From NCBI RefSeq assembly GCF_021129305.1, contig NZ_JAJOMB010000017.1, forward strand, positions 124,001-188,000: 64,000 nt of DNA, read 5' to 3'. The position numbers and the translations under genes are program-made. Shown in pieces: positions 1-7,879 of the stretch (the first letter of the stretch is position 1; each line of letters begins with the position of its first letter). Source of the stretch: Kineosporia babensis. Its GTDB lineage: Bacteria > Actinomycetota > Actinomycetes > Actinomycetales > Kineosporiaceae. The notes beneath the pieces were generated by a model. It saw only the letters and a program-made list of their open reading frames with translations. It had not been told where the DNA came from and did not search any database.

Positions 1-39
1 CCCGCCCGGCGTCTCTCCGACCCAGCTGAGGTGACCAGC

Positions 40-366
40 TCAGCTGATGCGCGACCAGAACTCCGCGCTCACGCCGATACTCTCCAGCCAGCCGGCCTCA
101 CCGATCTTGACCAGGTCGGCGCCGCGCAGCACCAAGGCGTCGAGAACGTCGAGGCCAGCCGCTACATCAAGGGCGTCGAGCACCTTGGGGACGTCCTCGG
201 CGGCGACGGTGAGCCCGTAGGCGTACTCGGCGACGTCCTCCCCGAACAGTTCGGTGGCGTTCAGATCCTCGCCGAGGATCACCAGCGCGCCGTCGTCCAG
301 GTAGGCCTTTACCGTCAGGCCCTCCTCGGACACGAGGGTCACCTCGCGCTCGTCCTCGTCTTCCAT
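40..366 (-). CDS. Small acidic hypothetical protein (108 aa)
   Basis: I do not recognise a family. The protein starts with a run of acidic residues (MEDEDERE) and stays strongly acidic, with short beta-type stretches (GLTVKAYLDDGALVI) followed by a leucine/alanine-rich helical half (VPKVLDALDVAAGLDVLDAL). It has no signal peptide or membrane segment and is probably cytosolic. The reading frame stays open further upstream, but the ATG at 366 is chosen because a TACAGT box ends exactly 7 nt before it, the leaderless-promoter arrangement seen repeatedly in this window. It is divergent from the HAD phosphatase gene with about 58 bp between starts. Real gene fairly likely; function unknown. Confidence 0.6.
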   Translation of the reverse strand: MEDEDEREVTLVSEEGLTVKAYLDDGALVILGEDLNATELFGEDVAEYAYGLTVAAEDVPKVLDALDVAAGLDVLDALVLRGADLVKIGEAGWLESIGVSAEFWSRIS

Positions 367-373
367 AGGTCTA

Positions 374-379
374 ACTGTA
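374..379 (-). promoter_or_regulatory. Leaderless -10 box (TACAGT) for the 366 start
   Basis: Read on the minus strand, TACAGT lies 7 nt before the ATG at 366, so the predicted transcript begins at or next to the start codon. No Shine-Dalgarno sequence is present. Confidence 0.5.
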
Positions 380-424
380 GACACGGGGTAAACGGGGGTG
401 GCTGCGGCAGGGCAGGATGTACGG

Positions 425-1255
425 ATGCGAATGGTTGCGTGCGACCTGGACGGCACGATCGTGCGCAAGGACGGCGAGATCTCACCGCGCACCCTGGCCG
501 CGCTGACCGCCTGTGAACGGCTGGGCATCCACGTCGTGTTCGTCACCGGCCGGCCGCCGCGCTGGATGAACCCGATCGTGCAGATGACCGGCCATCAGGG
601 CCTGGCGCTGTGCGGCAACGGCGCGGTGGTGCTGAACCTCGCCACCGGCGACGTGGTCAGCAGCCGGGCGCTGCCGCTGCCCACCGTGCTGACCGTCACC
701 GAGCGGCTGCGTGAACTCATCCCCGGGGCCTCGTTCGCCCTGGAGACGCTGGACGGCTACCGCCGCGAACCCGAGTACATGCCGATCTACACGGCCGACC
801 CGCACGCTGCCACCGGCCCGGTCGCGACCTTGCTGGACGACAGCCCCACGGTGGTGAAGGTGCTGTGCAAGCAGTCGGCCGAGCACTACGGCGAGCTGGA
901 CTCCGACGAGCTGCTGGTGCTGGCCCGGGGTGCGCTCGGTGCGCTGGCCGAGGTGGTGCACTCCGATCCGCACAGTCATCTGCTGGAGATCTCCGCACCG
1001 GGCGTGACCAAGGCGACGGCCCTGGCCTGGCTGGCCGGCGAGCTGGGCCTGGCCGCCCCCGACGTGATCGCGTTCGGTGACATGCCCAACGACATCCCCA
1101 TGCTGACCTGGGCCGGGACCGGCTACGCGATGACCGGCGGGCACCCGGACGCGATTGCGGCGGCGAGTCGTCAGGCTCCGCCCTGTGACGAGGACGGGGT
1201 CGCTCAGGTGATCGAGGCGCTGCTGGCCGAACGTGATCACCTCCTCGGAAGGTAG
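425..1255 (+). CDS. Cof-type HAD-IIB family phosphatase
   Basis: Predicted cytosolic Mg-dependent phosphatase of the Cof/HAD-IIB group, which acts on sugar phosphates, nucleotides or cofactors; the substrate cannot be read from sequence. HAD motif I is CDLDGT (nucleophile Asp7 and Asp9 from this start), motif II is VFVTGRP (about residue 41), and motif IV is FGDMPNDIPML near the C-terminus, with the C2-type cap between. At 276 aa the length is normal. A GTG at 398 is in frame, but ATG 425 places the DLDGT motif at the usual distance from the N-terminus. The stop codon overlaps the -10 box of the next gene. A second member of the family lies at 6830-7672 on the other strand. Confidence 0.85.
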   Translation: MRMVACDLDGTIVRKDGEISPRTLAALTACERLGIHVVFVTGRPPRWMNPIVQMTGHQGLALCGNGAVVLNLATGDVVSSRALPLPTVLTVTERLRELIPGASFALETLDGYRREPEYMPIYTADPHAATGPVATLLDDSPTVVKVLCKQSAEHYGELDSDELLVLARGALGALAEVVHSDPHSHLLEISAPGVTKATALAWLAGELGLAAPDVIAFGDMPNDIPMLTWAGTGYAMTGGHPDAIAAASRQAPPCDEDGVAQVIEALLAERDHLLGR

Positions 1256-1258
1256 ATT
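1253..1258 (+). promoter_or_regulatory. Leaderless -10 box (TAGATT) for the ferredoxin gene
   Basis: TAGATT overlaps the stop codon of the preceding phosphatase gene and is followed by exactly 6 nt before the ATG at 1265. Confidence 0.5.
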
Positions 1259-1264
1259 CCGCAC

Positions 1265-2083
1265 ATGGCGGCGGAACGACGGCTGAGTGTGGACTGGCCG
1301 GCCTGCAAGGGCCACGGCCTGTGCGCCGAGCTGGTTCCGGAGCTGGTCACCCTGGACGAGTGGGGCTACCCGATCCTGGCCGACCAGGCGGTGACCCGGG
1401 GTGTGCAGTCGCATGCCCAGCGCGCGGTGGCCTCCTGCCCCACCCTGGCGTTGCTGCTGGTCGAGACCGAGGCCACGAACCGCCTGGTCACGCCCAACGC
1501 CGCCGACCCGATCACCGGCGCGATCAAGGCCGCCACCGGCCCGCAGCCCACCCAACGCCGCACCACCAACCGCTCTACCCCCGCAGCTGCCTCTCCCCCG
1601 GTACCCACCAGAAGGTCGCCGCGCACCCCCGCAACTCCCCTACCGGCTCCGACGCCCATCGCTGCACCAACCTCGGGCCCGAACACCTCCAGCTTCCCTG
1701 CGCAGCCAGCCGACTGGGCTGCACCCCCTGCACCCTCTCCTCCCCTTGCTCCCAGCACGACCCCACCACCGACCCGCCGCAGCCGACGCGCAGCCCAGAA
1801 CCAGACCGGATCCGCCACTGGTTCCCTGCCCAGGCCCGCGACCAACGACCCGATCACCGGCGCCATTCAGGCCGTGACCGGCCCCAACGCCGTCCAGCGC
1901 CGCACCCCGCCCACCGGTATGGCCCGACACGCCACCCCCGCGTACGGCCAGTCCGCACTGGTGCCCGAAGCGCAGACGTACGAACCAGGCGAGAGCTTCT
2001 TCGAAGGCTACGAACCCCGCCAGCCCTACGCGTCCAAGCAGCCACGCACCCGCCGAGAAGCCCGAAGCCGCCGCAGCAAGTAG
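1265..2083 (+). CDS. 3Fe-4S ferredoxin with long proline-rich repeat tail
   Basis: The first ~70 residues form a small actinobacterial 3Fe-4S ferredoxin of the type that feeds electrons to cytochromes P450: C14-x5-C20 in PACKGHGLC and C58-P in AVASCPTLAL, i.e. three cluster cysteines with the fourth position not a Cys. Such ferredoxins are usually 60-110 aa; this one continues to 272 aa. The extension is rich in Pro, Thr and Ala and carries two copies of a motif, DPITGAIKAATGP at residues 81-93 and DPITGAIQAVTGP at 195-207, each followed by QRRT. It ends in a basic tail (RTRREARSRRSK). No P450 gene lies nearby. Ferredoxin assignment is firm; the role of the tail is unknown (docking or scaffold is a guess). 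Confidence 0.8.
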   Translation: MAAERRLSVDWPACKGHGLCAELVPELVTLDEWGYPILADQAVTRGVQSHAQRAVASCPTLALLLVETEATNRLVTPNAADPITGAIKAATGPQPTQRRTTNRSTPAAASPPVPTRRSPRTPATPLPAPTPIAAPTSGPNTSSFPAQPADWAAPPAPSPPLAPSTTPPPTRRSRRAAQNQTGSATGSLPRPATNDPITGAIQAVTGPNAVQRRTPPTGMARHATPAYGQSALVPEAQTYEPGESFFEGYEPRQPYASKQPRTRREARSRRSK

Positions 2084-2090
2084 CGCGGAC

Positions 2091-2161
2091 AGGTTCACCA
2101 GGCGTGGTCGCAGTAGTCGCAGGAATCTGCTGCGACTACTGCGACCAGAGCTGGTGAACCT
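2091..2161. repeat. Very long imperfect hairpin (11 + 18 bp arms)
   Basis: Eleven bases at 2091-2101 pair with 2151-2161, a 3-nt internal bulge follows on each side, then 18 bases at 2105-2122 pair perfectly with 2130-2147 around a 7-nt loop. It begins 7 bp after the ferredoxin stop. There is no T-tract, so it may be a processing or attenuation structure rather than a classical terminator; a REP-like element is another possibility. Confidence 0.75.
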
Positions 2162-2300
2162 GCGGGAAAGTGCGGGTGGGCGCCTTGGAAGGTGTCTCAG
2201 CAGAGGTGGCGGTGTGGTCAGCTCTTCAGGATGCCGTGGCGACCGGAACGCGCAACGATGGGCGTGGCGCGCCTTTGCGCCGGTCAGAGGGGAGTTCACG

Positions 2301-2474
2301 GTGGACTTGTGGCAGTGGGCCGTGGTGTTCCTGGGGGTGCTGATCCTGCTGGCCGCGGTGGTCTACGGCATCCAGGCCCGACGGCGCCGGGGCAGTGTGG
2401 TGGCACAGCGCTCACGCAGCGGTAGCGGCAGTAGTGGTCCGCGAGGCGGCGGGGCTCCGGGAGGGCAGCTGTGA
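2301..2474 (+). CDS. Small single-pass membrane protein (57 aa)
   Basis: Hypothetical protein with one N-terminal transmembrane helix (WQWAVVFLGVLILLAAVVYG) followed by an Arg/Ser/Gly-rich cytosolic tail (QARRRRGS...). The GTG at 2301 is chosen over upstream in-frame starts because AGAGGGGAG lies just before it and the membrane helix then starts at once. It overlaps the following PRC-barrel gene by 4 nt (GTGA), so the two are translationally coupled. It may anchor the PRC-barrel proteins at the membrane, which is inference from position only. Confidence 0.65.
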   Translation: MDLWQWAVVFLGVLILLAAVVYGIQARRRRGSVVAQRSRSGSGSSGPRGGGAPGGQL

Positions 2475-3064
2475 GCGTGTTGCTGCGGGCTGCGGATCTG
2501 CTCAAGCGGCCGGTGGTCACCCTGGCCGGTGACGACGTCGCCCAGATCAAGGACGTGATCTATTCGTCCGGGTCCGGTGAGCTGGCCGGTTTCACGCTGA
2601 ACGGGCGGGGGATCTTCGCCGGGCCGCTGAAGCAGACGCTGCCCTGGTCGAACGTGCACGGTCTGGGCCCGGCGGCGGTGATGATCCGCGACCTGGACAG
2701 CCTGGCCGACCGGCAGGCCTTCGACGGCGAACTGGAGGGGGCCGGTGGCGTGGTGATCGGCTCGATGGTGCTCACCCACAGCGGGCGCAACCTCGGGGTG
2801 GTCACCGACGTGATTCTTGACGTGCGTGAGAAGTCCACCGATGCGGTCGGTTACGAGATCGAGCCGAGCGACAAGACCGCTCCGCGCCGGCAGTTCGTGC
2901 CGCTGCCCGACACGCTCTCGGTCTCCGGTGAGGCGCTGATCCTGCCGGACACCGCACTCGAGTTCATCCGCGACGACCTGGCCGGCTTCGGTGCGGCCGT
3001 GGACGAGTTCCGTTCCCGCCTGGGCCGGCCCGAGGCCCACCCGAGTGAGGAGCCGACGCCGTGA
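2471..3064 (+). CDS. PRC-barrel domain protein (two barrels)
   Basis: Cytosolic protein of 197 aa with two PRC-barrel-like segments. The first is around residues 5-75 (DVAQIKDVIYSSGSGELAGF), the second around 100-140 (LGVVTDVILDVREKSTDAVG). The family is found in RimM, photosynthetic reaction centre subunit H and sporulation/stress proteins and usually mediates protein or RNA contacts. It starts with GTG overlapping the previous stop by 4 nt and ends with a 4-nt overlap into the next PRC-barrel gene, so the genes form one operon. The family call is good; the partner is unknown. Confidence 0.75.
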   Translation: MSVLLRAADLLKRPVVTLAGDDVAQIKDVIYSSGSGELAGFTLNGRGIFAGPLKQTLPWSNVHGLGPAAVMIRDLDSLADRQAFDGELEGAGGVVIGSMVLTHSGRNLGVVTDVILDVREKSTDAVGYEIEPSDKTAPRRQFVPLPDTLSVSGEALILPDTALEFIRDDLAGFGAAVDEFRSRLGRPEAHPSEEPTP

Positions 3065-3495
3065 TCAGGTTCAGCGACATCGCGGGCAACCCGGTGATGG
3101 ACACTTCCACCGCGACCACCGTGGGCAAGCTCGAGGCCCCGATCATCGACCCGGCCACGCATCGCATCGTCGGTTTCCGGGTGAAGAAGAGCAAGGGCCC
3201 GGGGGACGTGCTGCTGTGGGCCTCGGTGGCCGGGCTCGGGCCGGATGCCGTCACGGTGTCCTCGGCCGAGCAGGTCAGCGACCCGCCGCCGGAGCTGAAA
3301 GACCGTTCGGGGCGCAAGCTCGACGTGCTCAAGCGGCCGGTCCTGACCGAGCACGGGCATCCGCTGGGCAAGGTCAAGGACGTGGAGTTCGACCCGTCCG
3401 ACGGGCGGGTAACCAACTTGCTGCTGAAGGACAGTTTCGTCGACGGTGGCCGGCTTCTTGGAATAGGTAAGTACGCCGTGGTGGTCGCTGGCTGA
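3061..3495 (+). CDS. PRC-barrel domain protein
   Basis: A 144-aa protein with two short PRC-barrel-type repeats: residues ~20-45 (VGKLEAPIIDPATHRIVGF) and ~100-130 (LGKVKDVEFDPSDGRVTNL). Its start GTG overlaps the stop of the upstream PRC-barrel gene (GTGA). The two proteins look like diverged duplicates: each has the pattern hydrophobic-Gly-x-hydrophobic-x-D-hydrophobic followed by G-x-hydrophobic-x-x-F/L. Cytosolic, no signal peptide. Likely acts together with its overlapping partner and the small membrane protein at 2301-2474; the biological role is not apparent. Confidence 0.75.
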   Translation: MIRFSDIAGNPVMDTSTATTVGKLEAPIIDPATHRIVGFRVKKSKGPGDVLLWASVAGLGPDAVTVSSAEQVSDPPPELKDRSGRKLDVLKRPVLTEHGHPLGKVKDVEFDPSDGRVTNLLLKDSFVDGGRLLGIGKYAVVVAG

Positions 3496-3514
3496 CTTTG
3501 CCCCTCGCGGTGGT

Positions 3515-3520
3515 TACCGT
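3515..3520 (+). promoter_or_regulatory. Leaderless -10 box (TACCGT) for the 3528 gene
   Basis: TACCGT is followed by 7 nt and then the ATG at 3528. This suggests the membrane-protein gene has its own promoter in addition to read-through from the PRC-barrel genes. Confidence 0.45.
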
Positions 3521-3527
3521 CGGTGCT

Positions 3528-5021
3528 ATGGGGGTAGACCCGGAGGAGCAGGTCGCGGTCCTGCAGGCGCGCATCCATGAGCGCCTGGCTCAGTTGCGCG
3601 CGGTCGGGCGGGGAGTACGGGTCGGCGCCGGTGGGCACGAAAGCCTCGATCCGGACGGCGGTCTGGAAGACAGGATGCTGGACGACCCGGCCTTCGACTC
3701 GGCCCTGAACGAGCGGGCGCGGGACGAACTGCGCGAGATCGACCTCACCGACGGCATCGACCTGACCGACGCCCGGCTGGCCGAAGCAGGCTGGGACGAG
3801 CCGGGCCCGGGTGGTGGCGTCGTCGACCTGAATGCGCACGAGGACGACGAGGACGAGCCGGATCAGTACGGCGGCCGGGATCTGCCGGGCGAGCCGGAAG
3901 AACCAGGGGACGGCGGCGGCCGGGGCAGGATCGGTGGGCCGGACTGGCAAGGACAACCAGCGGACGGGGGCGGCCGGTCTGATTCGGATGCGCGGTCCGG
4001 GCGGGGTGGGCTTGGTGACCTGGGCCGGCCTGAAGACCACGAAGATGACGGCTCAGATCAGGCGGACGGCGGCGGGTCAGGCTCCGACGGGCAGGACGAT
4101 CGCGATGGGCTGAGTTGGTTCAGTGGCTTGGATCGGGCTGAAGGGCAAGAGGACGTCGGTGGCCGGGGTGGGTCGCACAGCCGGGACGGGCGGGGCGGGC
4201 GGGGCGGCTTCGGTGGCCTGAACGGCTTCGGCGGTCGAGGTGGACTGGGTGCGTTGGGCGGGCTCGTCGGCCGGGACGGCTGGCGCGGACTTCGGGGGAT
4301 CGGCGGGCGCCGGGCTCCAGAGGATGAAGACGGTCAGGAGGATGACCGTGCCCCGGAGGAAGACGGCGAGTTCGCCGACGCCGGGCCCCGGCTGCTCGGG
4401 AACGCGCAGAGCTCAGGGCGGTCCGGGAGGTCCGGCTCCCCTGGGTCGTCCAGCGCTTCTGGGGCACCACGTTCGATCGATCTGGACGGCTCTGGCGATC
4501 AGGGTCTCGACAACGTGGGTGCTGCCGCCCGGCTGACCGGCCGCGATCGTCCCTCATTGGCCGAGGCGACCGACGCGGTCATCGCCGCCACCCGCGAACT
4601 GATCAACTACGAACGCCGGCTGCCCATGCTGCTGGATGCCCAGCCCCGCCTCCTGAGCCTGCGGATCGTGCGCTGGTCGGGCGTGCTGGCCGCCGCGGTG
4701 GCCGCCGGTCTGCTGGTAACCGCACTGGCCGGCGGGATCGCGCGCTGGTGGGTGCTGCCCGCGCTGATCAGTGGGGGCGCGGGCTACCTGCTGCTGCGGC
4801 TTCCGGTGCATCCGCCCGGCGACCGGCACGAGTCACTGCGGCCGGGCTCGGTGGTCACCGCGTTCGGGGCGCTGGTCACCGCGATCTGCGCCACTTCCGG
4901 GCTGCCGTCGACGGTGCTGCTGCTGGGCATCGTGGCGATCGGCGTGGGAATCTGGCACGTGCAGCAGACACCTCTGCGAATCGGGACCCTGCCCGGGAGG
5001 TTTCGCGACTCATGGCGCTGA
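3528..5021 (+). CDS. Gly/Asp-rich low-complexity protein with C-terminal membrane domain
   Basis: Unrecognised 497-aa protein. Residues ~1-100 are a soluble charged region starting with a helix (VDPEEQVAVLQARIHERLAQLR). Residues ~100-320 are low-complexity, dominated by Gly, Asp, Arg and Ser, with alternating acidic (EDDEDEPDQ) and RGG-like blocks (GRGGRGGFGGLNGFGG). The last ~125 residues hold about four hydrophobic helices (SGVLAAAVAAGLLVTALAGG, WVLPALISGGAGYLLL, a third around VVTAFGALVTAICA, and STVLLLGIVAIGVGIW). The ATG at 3528 is supported by a TACCGT box 7 nt upstream; a TTG at 3498 is the alternative. The gene overlaps the next one by 10 nt. The RGG/acidic region suggests a disordered, possibly phase-separating segment, which is inference. 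Confidence 0.65.
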   Translation: MGVDPEEQVAVLQARIHERLAQLRAVGRGVRVGAGGHESLDPDGGLEDRMLDDPAFDSALNERARDELREIDLTDGIDLTDARLAEAGWDEPGPGGGVVDLNAHEDDEDEPDQYGGRDLPGEPEEPGDGGGRGRIGGPDWQGQPADGGGRSDSDARSGRGGLGDLGRPEDHEDDGSDQADGGGSGSDGQDDRDGLSWFSGLDRAEGQEDVGGRGGSHSRDGRGGRGGFGGLNGFGGRGGLGALGGLVGRDGWRGLRGIGGRRAPEDEDGQEDDRAPEEDGEFADAGPRLLGNAQSSGRSGRSGSPGSSSASGAPRSIDLDGSGDQGLDNVGAAARLTGRDRPSLAEATDAVIAATRELINYERRLPMLLDAQPRLLSLRIVRWSGVLAAAVAAGLLVTALAGGIARWWVLPALISGGAGYLLLRLPVHPPGDRHESLRPGSVVTAFGALVTAICATSGLPSTVLLLGIVAIGVGIWHVQQTPLRIGTLPGRFRDSWR

Positions 5022-5980
5022 TCCGGCCTCGCTCCTCACCCGACACCGAACTGCATCACGCGGTCGCCCAGCTGCGCGACGACGTGGAAGACCTGGGCAT
5101 CGCGATCGCCGACCTGCCCGGCCGCTTCGACACCCTGGGCTCCTCGCTGGAGGAGGTCCGCAAGGCGGTGCGGCAGGTCGAAAGGCGTTCCGAGGAGGCC
5201 GAAGTCTCCGTGCACGACCTGGGCGCGCTGGTGAAGCGGCTGAACGCCCGGGTGGAATGGCTGGAGCGCAACATCCGGCTGCAGGCGGACGTGCCCGAGG
5301 CCGAGCTGGACGCGCTGGAGCGGCGGGATCTGGAGCTGGCGCAGGTGGCCGAGGAGGGGCATCTGGCCAAGGCCGGGCTGCTGCAGCCGGCCAACCGTTC
5401 CTCGCTGGAGGCCGCGGTCACGTCGCACGCCGGAGCGGTGCGCCAGCACTCGCATCACCGGGAGGTGGCCCTGGGCGCCAGCGAGGTGCTGGCCGAGACG
5501 CACCGCGACGATCCTCGGCACGCGGCCGCCATCGAGGAGTTCGAGCTGGCGGTGGCCGGGCTGACCGAGACCCGTGACCGGATGCGGAGTCTGGCCGCAC
5601 CGGCGCTGGAAGCCGCCGAGTTGCTGGCCGCGGACGAGGAGAACCAGGTGGCCGTGGCCGATGTGATCGCGGAGGGGGAACGGGCCTGGGCGGCGTTGCA
5701 GGTCCGGCTGCGAGCGCGGGTGGCCGACGCGGTGGGCGGGGGCGCGCTGCTGCCCAACTGGTTCACCTCGGTGCTCGGTCCGATGCCGGCGGCACAGGAC
5801 ACCCGGGCCTGGATGGACGTGGCGACGAGCCTGCTGGCCTACCGCACCACGTACTCCGTGACCGACCCGGTGATCGCCCTGGGCCTACCCCCAGTGGACG
5901 GTGAGAACCCCCGCCGCCGGGCCTGGTACCACCAGCTCCGGCGGCAGTTCGACGACCTCGACCGGGCTGCCTCCCTTTAG
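5012..5980 (+). CDS. Predicted coiled-coil protein, unknown function
   Basis: A 322-aa soluble protein without recognised domain. Residues ~12-85 have clear heptad character (ELHHAVAQLRDDVEDLGIAI, VRKAVRQVERRSEEAEVSV, VKRLNARVEWLERNI), and more Ala/Glu-rich helices follow to about residue 230. The C-terminal ~90 residues are more globular (NWFTSVLGPMPAAQDTRAWM). ATG 5012 lies 11 nt after GGGAGG and overlaps the upstream membrane gene by 10 nt, so the two are probably co-translated and may form a complex. It converges on the SDR gene at 5977 with shared stop bases. Confidence 0.7.
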   Translation: MALIRPRSSPDTELHHAVAQLRDDVEDLGIAIADLPGRFDTLGSSLEEVRKAVRQVERRSEEAEVSVHDLGALVKRLNARVEWLERNIRLQADVPEAELDALERRDLELAQVAEEGHLAKAGLLQPANRSSLEAAVTSHAGAVRQHSHHREVALGASEVLAETHRDDPRHAAAIEEFELAVAGLTETRDRMRSLAAPALEAAELLAADEENQVAVADVIAEGERAWAALQVRLRARVADAVGGGALLPNWFTSVLGPMPAAQDTRAWMDVATSLLAYRTTYSVTDPVIALGLPPVDGENPRRRAWYHQLRRQFDDLDRAASL

Positions 5981-6789
5981 CTCTTGATCCCGCCGTCGGA
6001 GTACAGCAACTGCCCGTTGATCCAGCCGCCGTCCGGCGAGAGCAGGAACGAGACCAGGGCGGCGGTGTCCTTCGGGCGCCCAAGGCGACCCAAGGGCGTC
6101 CTCTGCTCGAGCTCCTGATGCAGTTCGGAGTCCATCCAGCCGGTGTCGATCGGCCCCGGGTTGATCACGTTCGCGCTGAGGTGGAGGTGGGCGAACTCGC
6201 GGGCGGCGGCCAGCACGATCCGGTCGAGCGCGCCCTTGCTGGCCCCGTAGGGCAGGTTGAACGTGGTGTGGTCGCTGGTCAGGGCCACGATCCGGGGGTG
6301 GTCGACGGTCGCTGCGGACAACCGGCGGGCGAACTCGCGCACCAGCAGCCAGGTGCCCCGGGCGTTCACCGCGAAATGCCGGTCGAAGCTCTCCACGGTG
6401 GTGCTCAGCAGGTCCGAGTCCACCGACTCGGCGTGGCACATCACCAGGGCGTTCACTGGACCGAGCCGATCGTTCACGGCGTCGAACACCGCCTCGGGGG
6501 CCGTGGCATCACTCAGATCGGCCGGAACGGCCAAGGTCTGGGCCCCGGCTTCCCGCAACCGGGAGCCGAGCTCACCGACGTCCCCGATCTGCTCGCCCCA
6601 GGGCATCCGCGCGTCGTACGGCGACCAGTGCGTGGTCGCGACGTCCCAGCCGTCCTCGGCCAGCCGTACCGCGATCCCGGCGGCTATCCCCGCCAGCCGA
6701 CCGGCGCCGGTGACCAGGACGACGGGCCGTTGACTGGCCGCGTCCGTCCCTGCACCGGCTACTTGGCTTGCCTCGGCTTCTGGACTCAT
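5977..6789 (-). CDS. SDR family oxidoreductase
   Basis: Classical short-chain dehydrogenase/reductase, 270 aa, cytosolic, NAD(P)H-dependent. The Rossmann motif TGAGRLAGIA is at about residues 27-36; the active site has Ser in VALTSD and YGASK (Tyr-x-x-x-Lys). The motif after it, NPGPIDTGW, is typical of 3-oxoacyl-ACP reductase-like SDRs, and the C-terminus ends with NGQLLYSDGG. The first 20 residues are an extra Ala/Glu-rich stretch. The substrate cannot be deduced. The stop overlaps the convergent coiled-coil gene by 4 nt, leaving no room for a terminator between them. Confidence 0.85.
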   Translation of the reverse strand: MSPEAEASQVAGAGTDAASQRPVVLVTGAGRLAGIAAGIAVRLAEDGWDVATTHWSPYDARMPWGEQIGDVGELGSRLREAGAQTLAVPADLSDATAPEAVFDAVNDRLGPVNALVMCHAESVDSDLLSTTVESFDRHFAVNARGTWLLVREFARRLSAATVDHPRIVALTSDHTTFNLPYGASKGALDRIVLAAAREFAHLHLSANVINPGPIDTGWMDSELHQELEQRTPLGRLGRPKDTAALVSFLLSPDGGWINGQLLYSDGGIKS

Positions 6790-6829
6790 CCGGCGATCAT
6801 GCCGCCCCCGCGGCGAGTCCTGAAGCGAA

Positions 6830-7672
6830 TTACCGGGCCAGCAACTGCTCGAGCACCTCGGCCAGACCGTCCTCGCCCACCGGAGAGGTGACCACGTCGG
6901 CGTGCACCTTCACGTCGTCGGTGGCGTTGCCCATGGCGACCGCCCGGGTGGCCCAGCCGAACATCTCGATGTCGTTGCGGCCGTCCCCGACCGCCAGCGT
7001 GGCGCCGTCGTCCACGCCGAGGCGACCGCGGATCACCTCCAGCGCACTGGCCTTGCTGACCCCGTCGGGAGCCAGGTCCAGCCAGGCCGTCCAGCCCACC
7101 GAGTAGTTCACCCCGTGCATCCCCACCGACTTGGTCAGCTCCAGGAAGTCGTCCGAGGTGTGCTCCGGGCTGCGGACCACCACGCGGCAGGCCGGTTCGG
7201 CGGAGAGCTCCTCGAACGTACCCACGCGCACGTGCGGGCCTTCCATCTCGCCCTCGGGGAAGTCCCCGGTGACCAGGAAGTCGCCGTTGCCGGTCTCCAG
7301 CGCGTACAGCGCCGTGGGGAGCTGTTCGCGCAGCAGGGCCAGGACATTGGCCGGGTCGAAGGTGACGGTGTCGGACACCTCGTAGCCGTTCGGCACCGTC
7401 GGGTCCAGGCGCAGCGTCACGGAACCGTTGCTGCACACCGCCCAGCCGTTGACCAGGCCCAGCCGGTCCAGCACGGGCAACGTCTCGTACAGCGAGCGGC
7501 CGGTGGCGATCACCACGTGCACGCCCAGGTCGGCGACCGCCCGGACGGCCTCGCGGACCCGGTCGGTGAGCCGCTGGTCGTGGTCGAGGATGGTGCCGTC
7601 GATGTCCAGGGCGACCAGCTTGGGGGCCCAGGGGTCGGTGCGGGGTCGGTTTTCGATCACGTGCTCTGTCAT
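6830..7672 (-). CDS. Cof-type HAD-IIB family phosphatase
   Basis: Second Cof-like HAD phosphatase of the window (280 aa). Motif I ALDIDGT has the nucleophile Asp23 and Asp25; motif II is VIATGRS; motif IV is VGDGRNDIEMF near residue 225, with the C2 cap between. A conserved Lys sits in VSKASALEV. Expected activity is Mg-dependent dephosphorylation of a small metabolite. The ATG at 7672 has TAAACT 6 nt upstream on the minus strand and no Shine-Dalgarno sequence, so it looks leaderless. Divergent from the lipid kinase gene. Confidence 0.87.
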   Translation of the reverse strand: MTEHVIENRPRTDPWAPKLVALDIDGTILDHDQRLTDRVREAVRAVADLGVHVVIATGRSLYETLPVLDRLGLVNGWAVCSNGSVTLRLDPTVPNGYEVSDTVTFDPANVLALLREQLPTALYALETGNGDFLVTGDFPEGEMEGPHVRVGTFEELSAEPACRVVVRSPEHTSDDFLELTKSVGMHGVNYSVGWTAWLDLAPDGVSKASALEVIRGRLGVDDGATLAVGDGRNDIEMFGWATRAVAMGNATDDVKVHADVVTSPVGEDGLAEVLEQLLAR

Positions 7673-7678
7673 TCGCCG

Positions 7679-7684
7679 AGTTTA
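7679..7684 (-). promoter_or_regulatory. Leaderless -10 box (TAAACT) for the HAD gene
   Basis: On the minus strand TAAACT is followed by 6 nt and the ATG at 7672. Confidence 0.5.
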
Positions 7685-7866
7685 AAGGCCCGGAGGTTAC
7701 GGTCCGGGGTCGATTGATGACGTACGAAGCCAAGCCGGGGTGGACGATTCGGTTCTGCTTGAAACTTCGCAGGCCGTAGCCCCCGTCCGGCTGAAACCGG
7801 CGAAGGCCTGGCGAACAGCGGGTTGCATCACCTCGCGTCTGGGCGGGCCGGGACCCGATCCCCGGC

Positions 7867-7872
7867 TAACGT
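7867..7872 (+). promoter_or_regulatory. Leaderless -10 box (TAACGT) for the lipid kinase gene
   Basis: TAACGT is followed by 7 nt and ATG 7880. This fixes the start of the lipid kinase downstream of the longest open frame. Confidence 0.5.
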
Positions 7873-7879
7873 GCACGTC

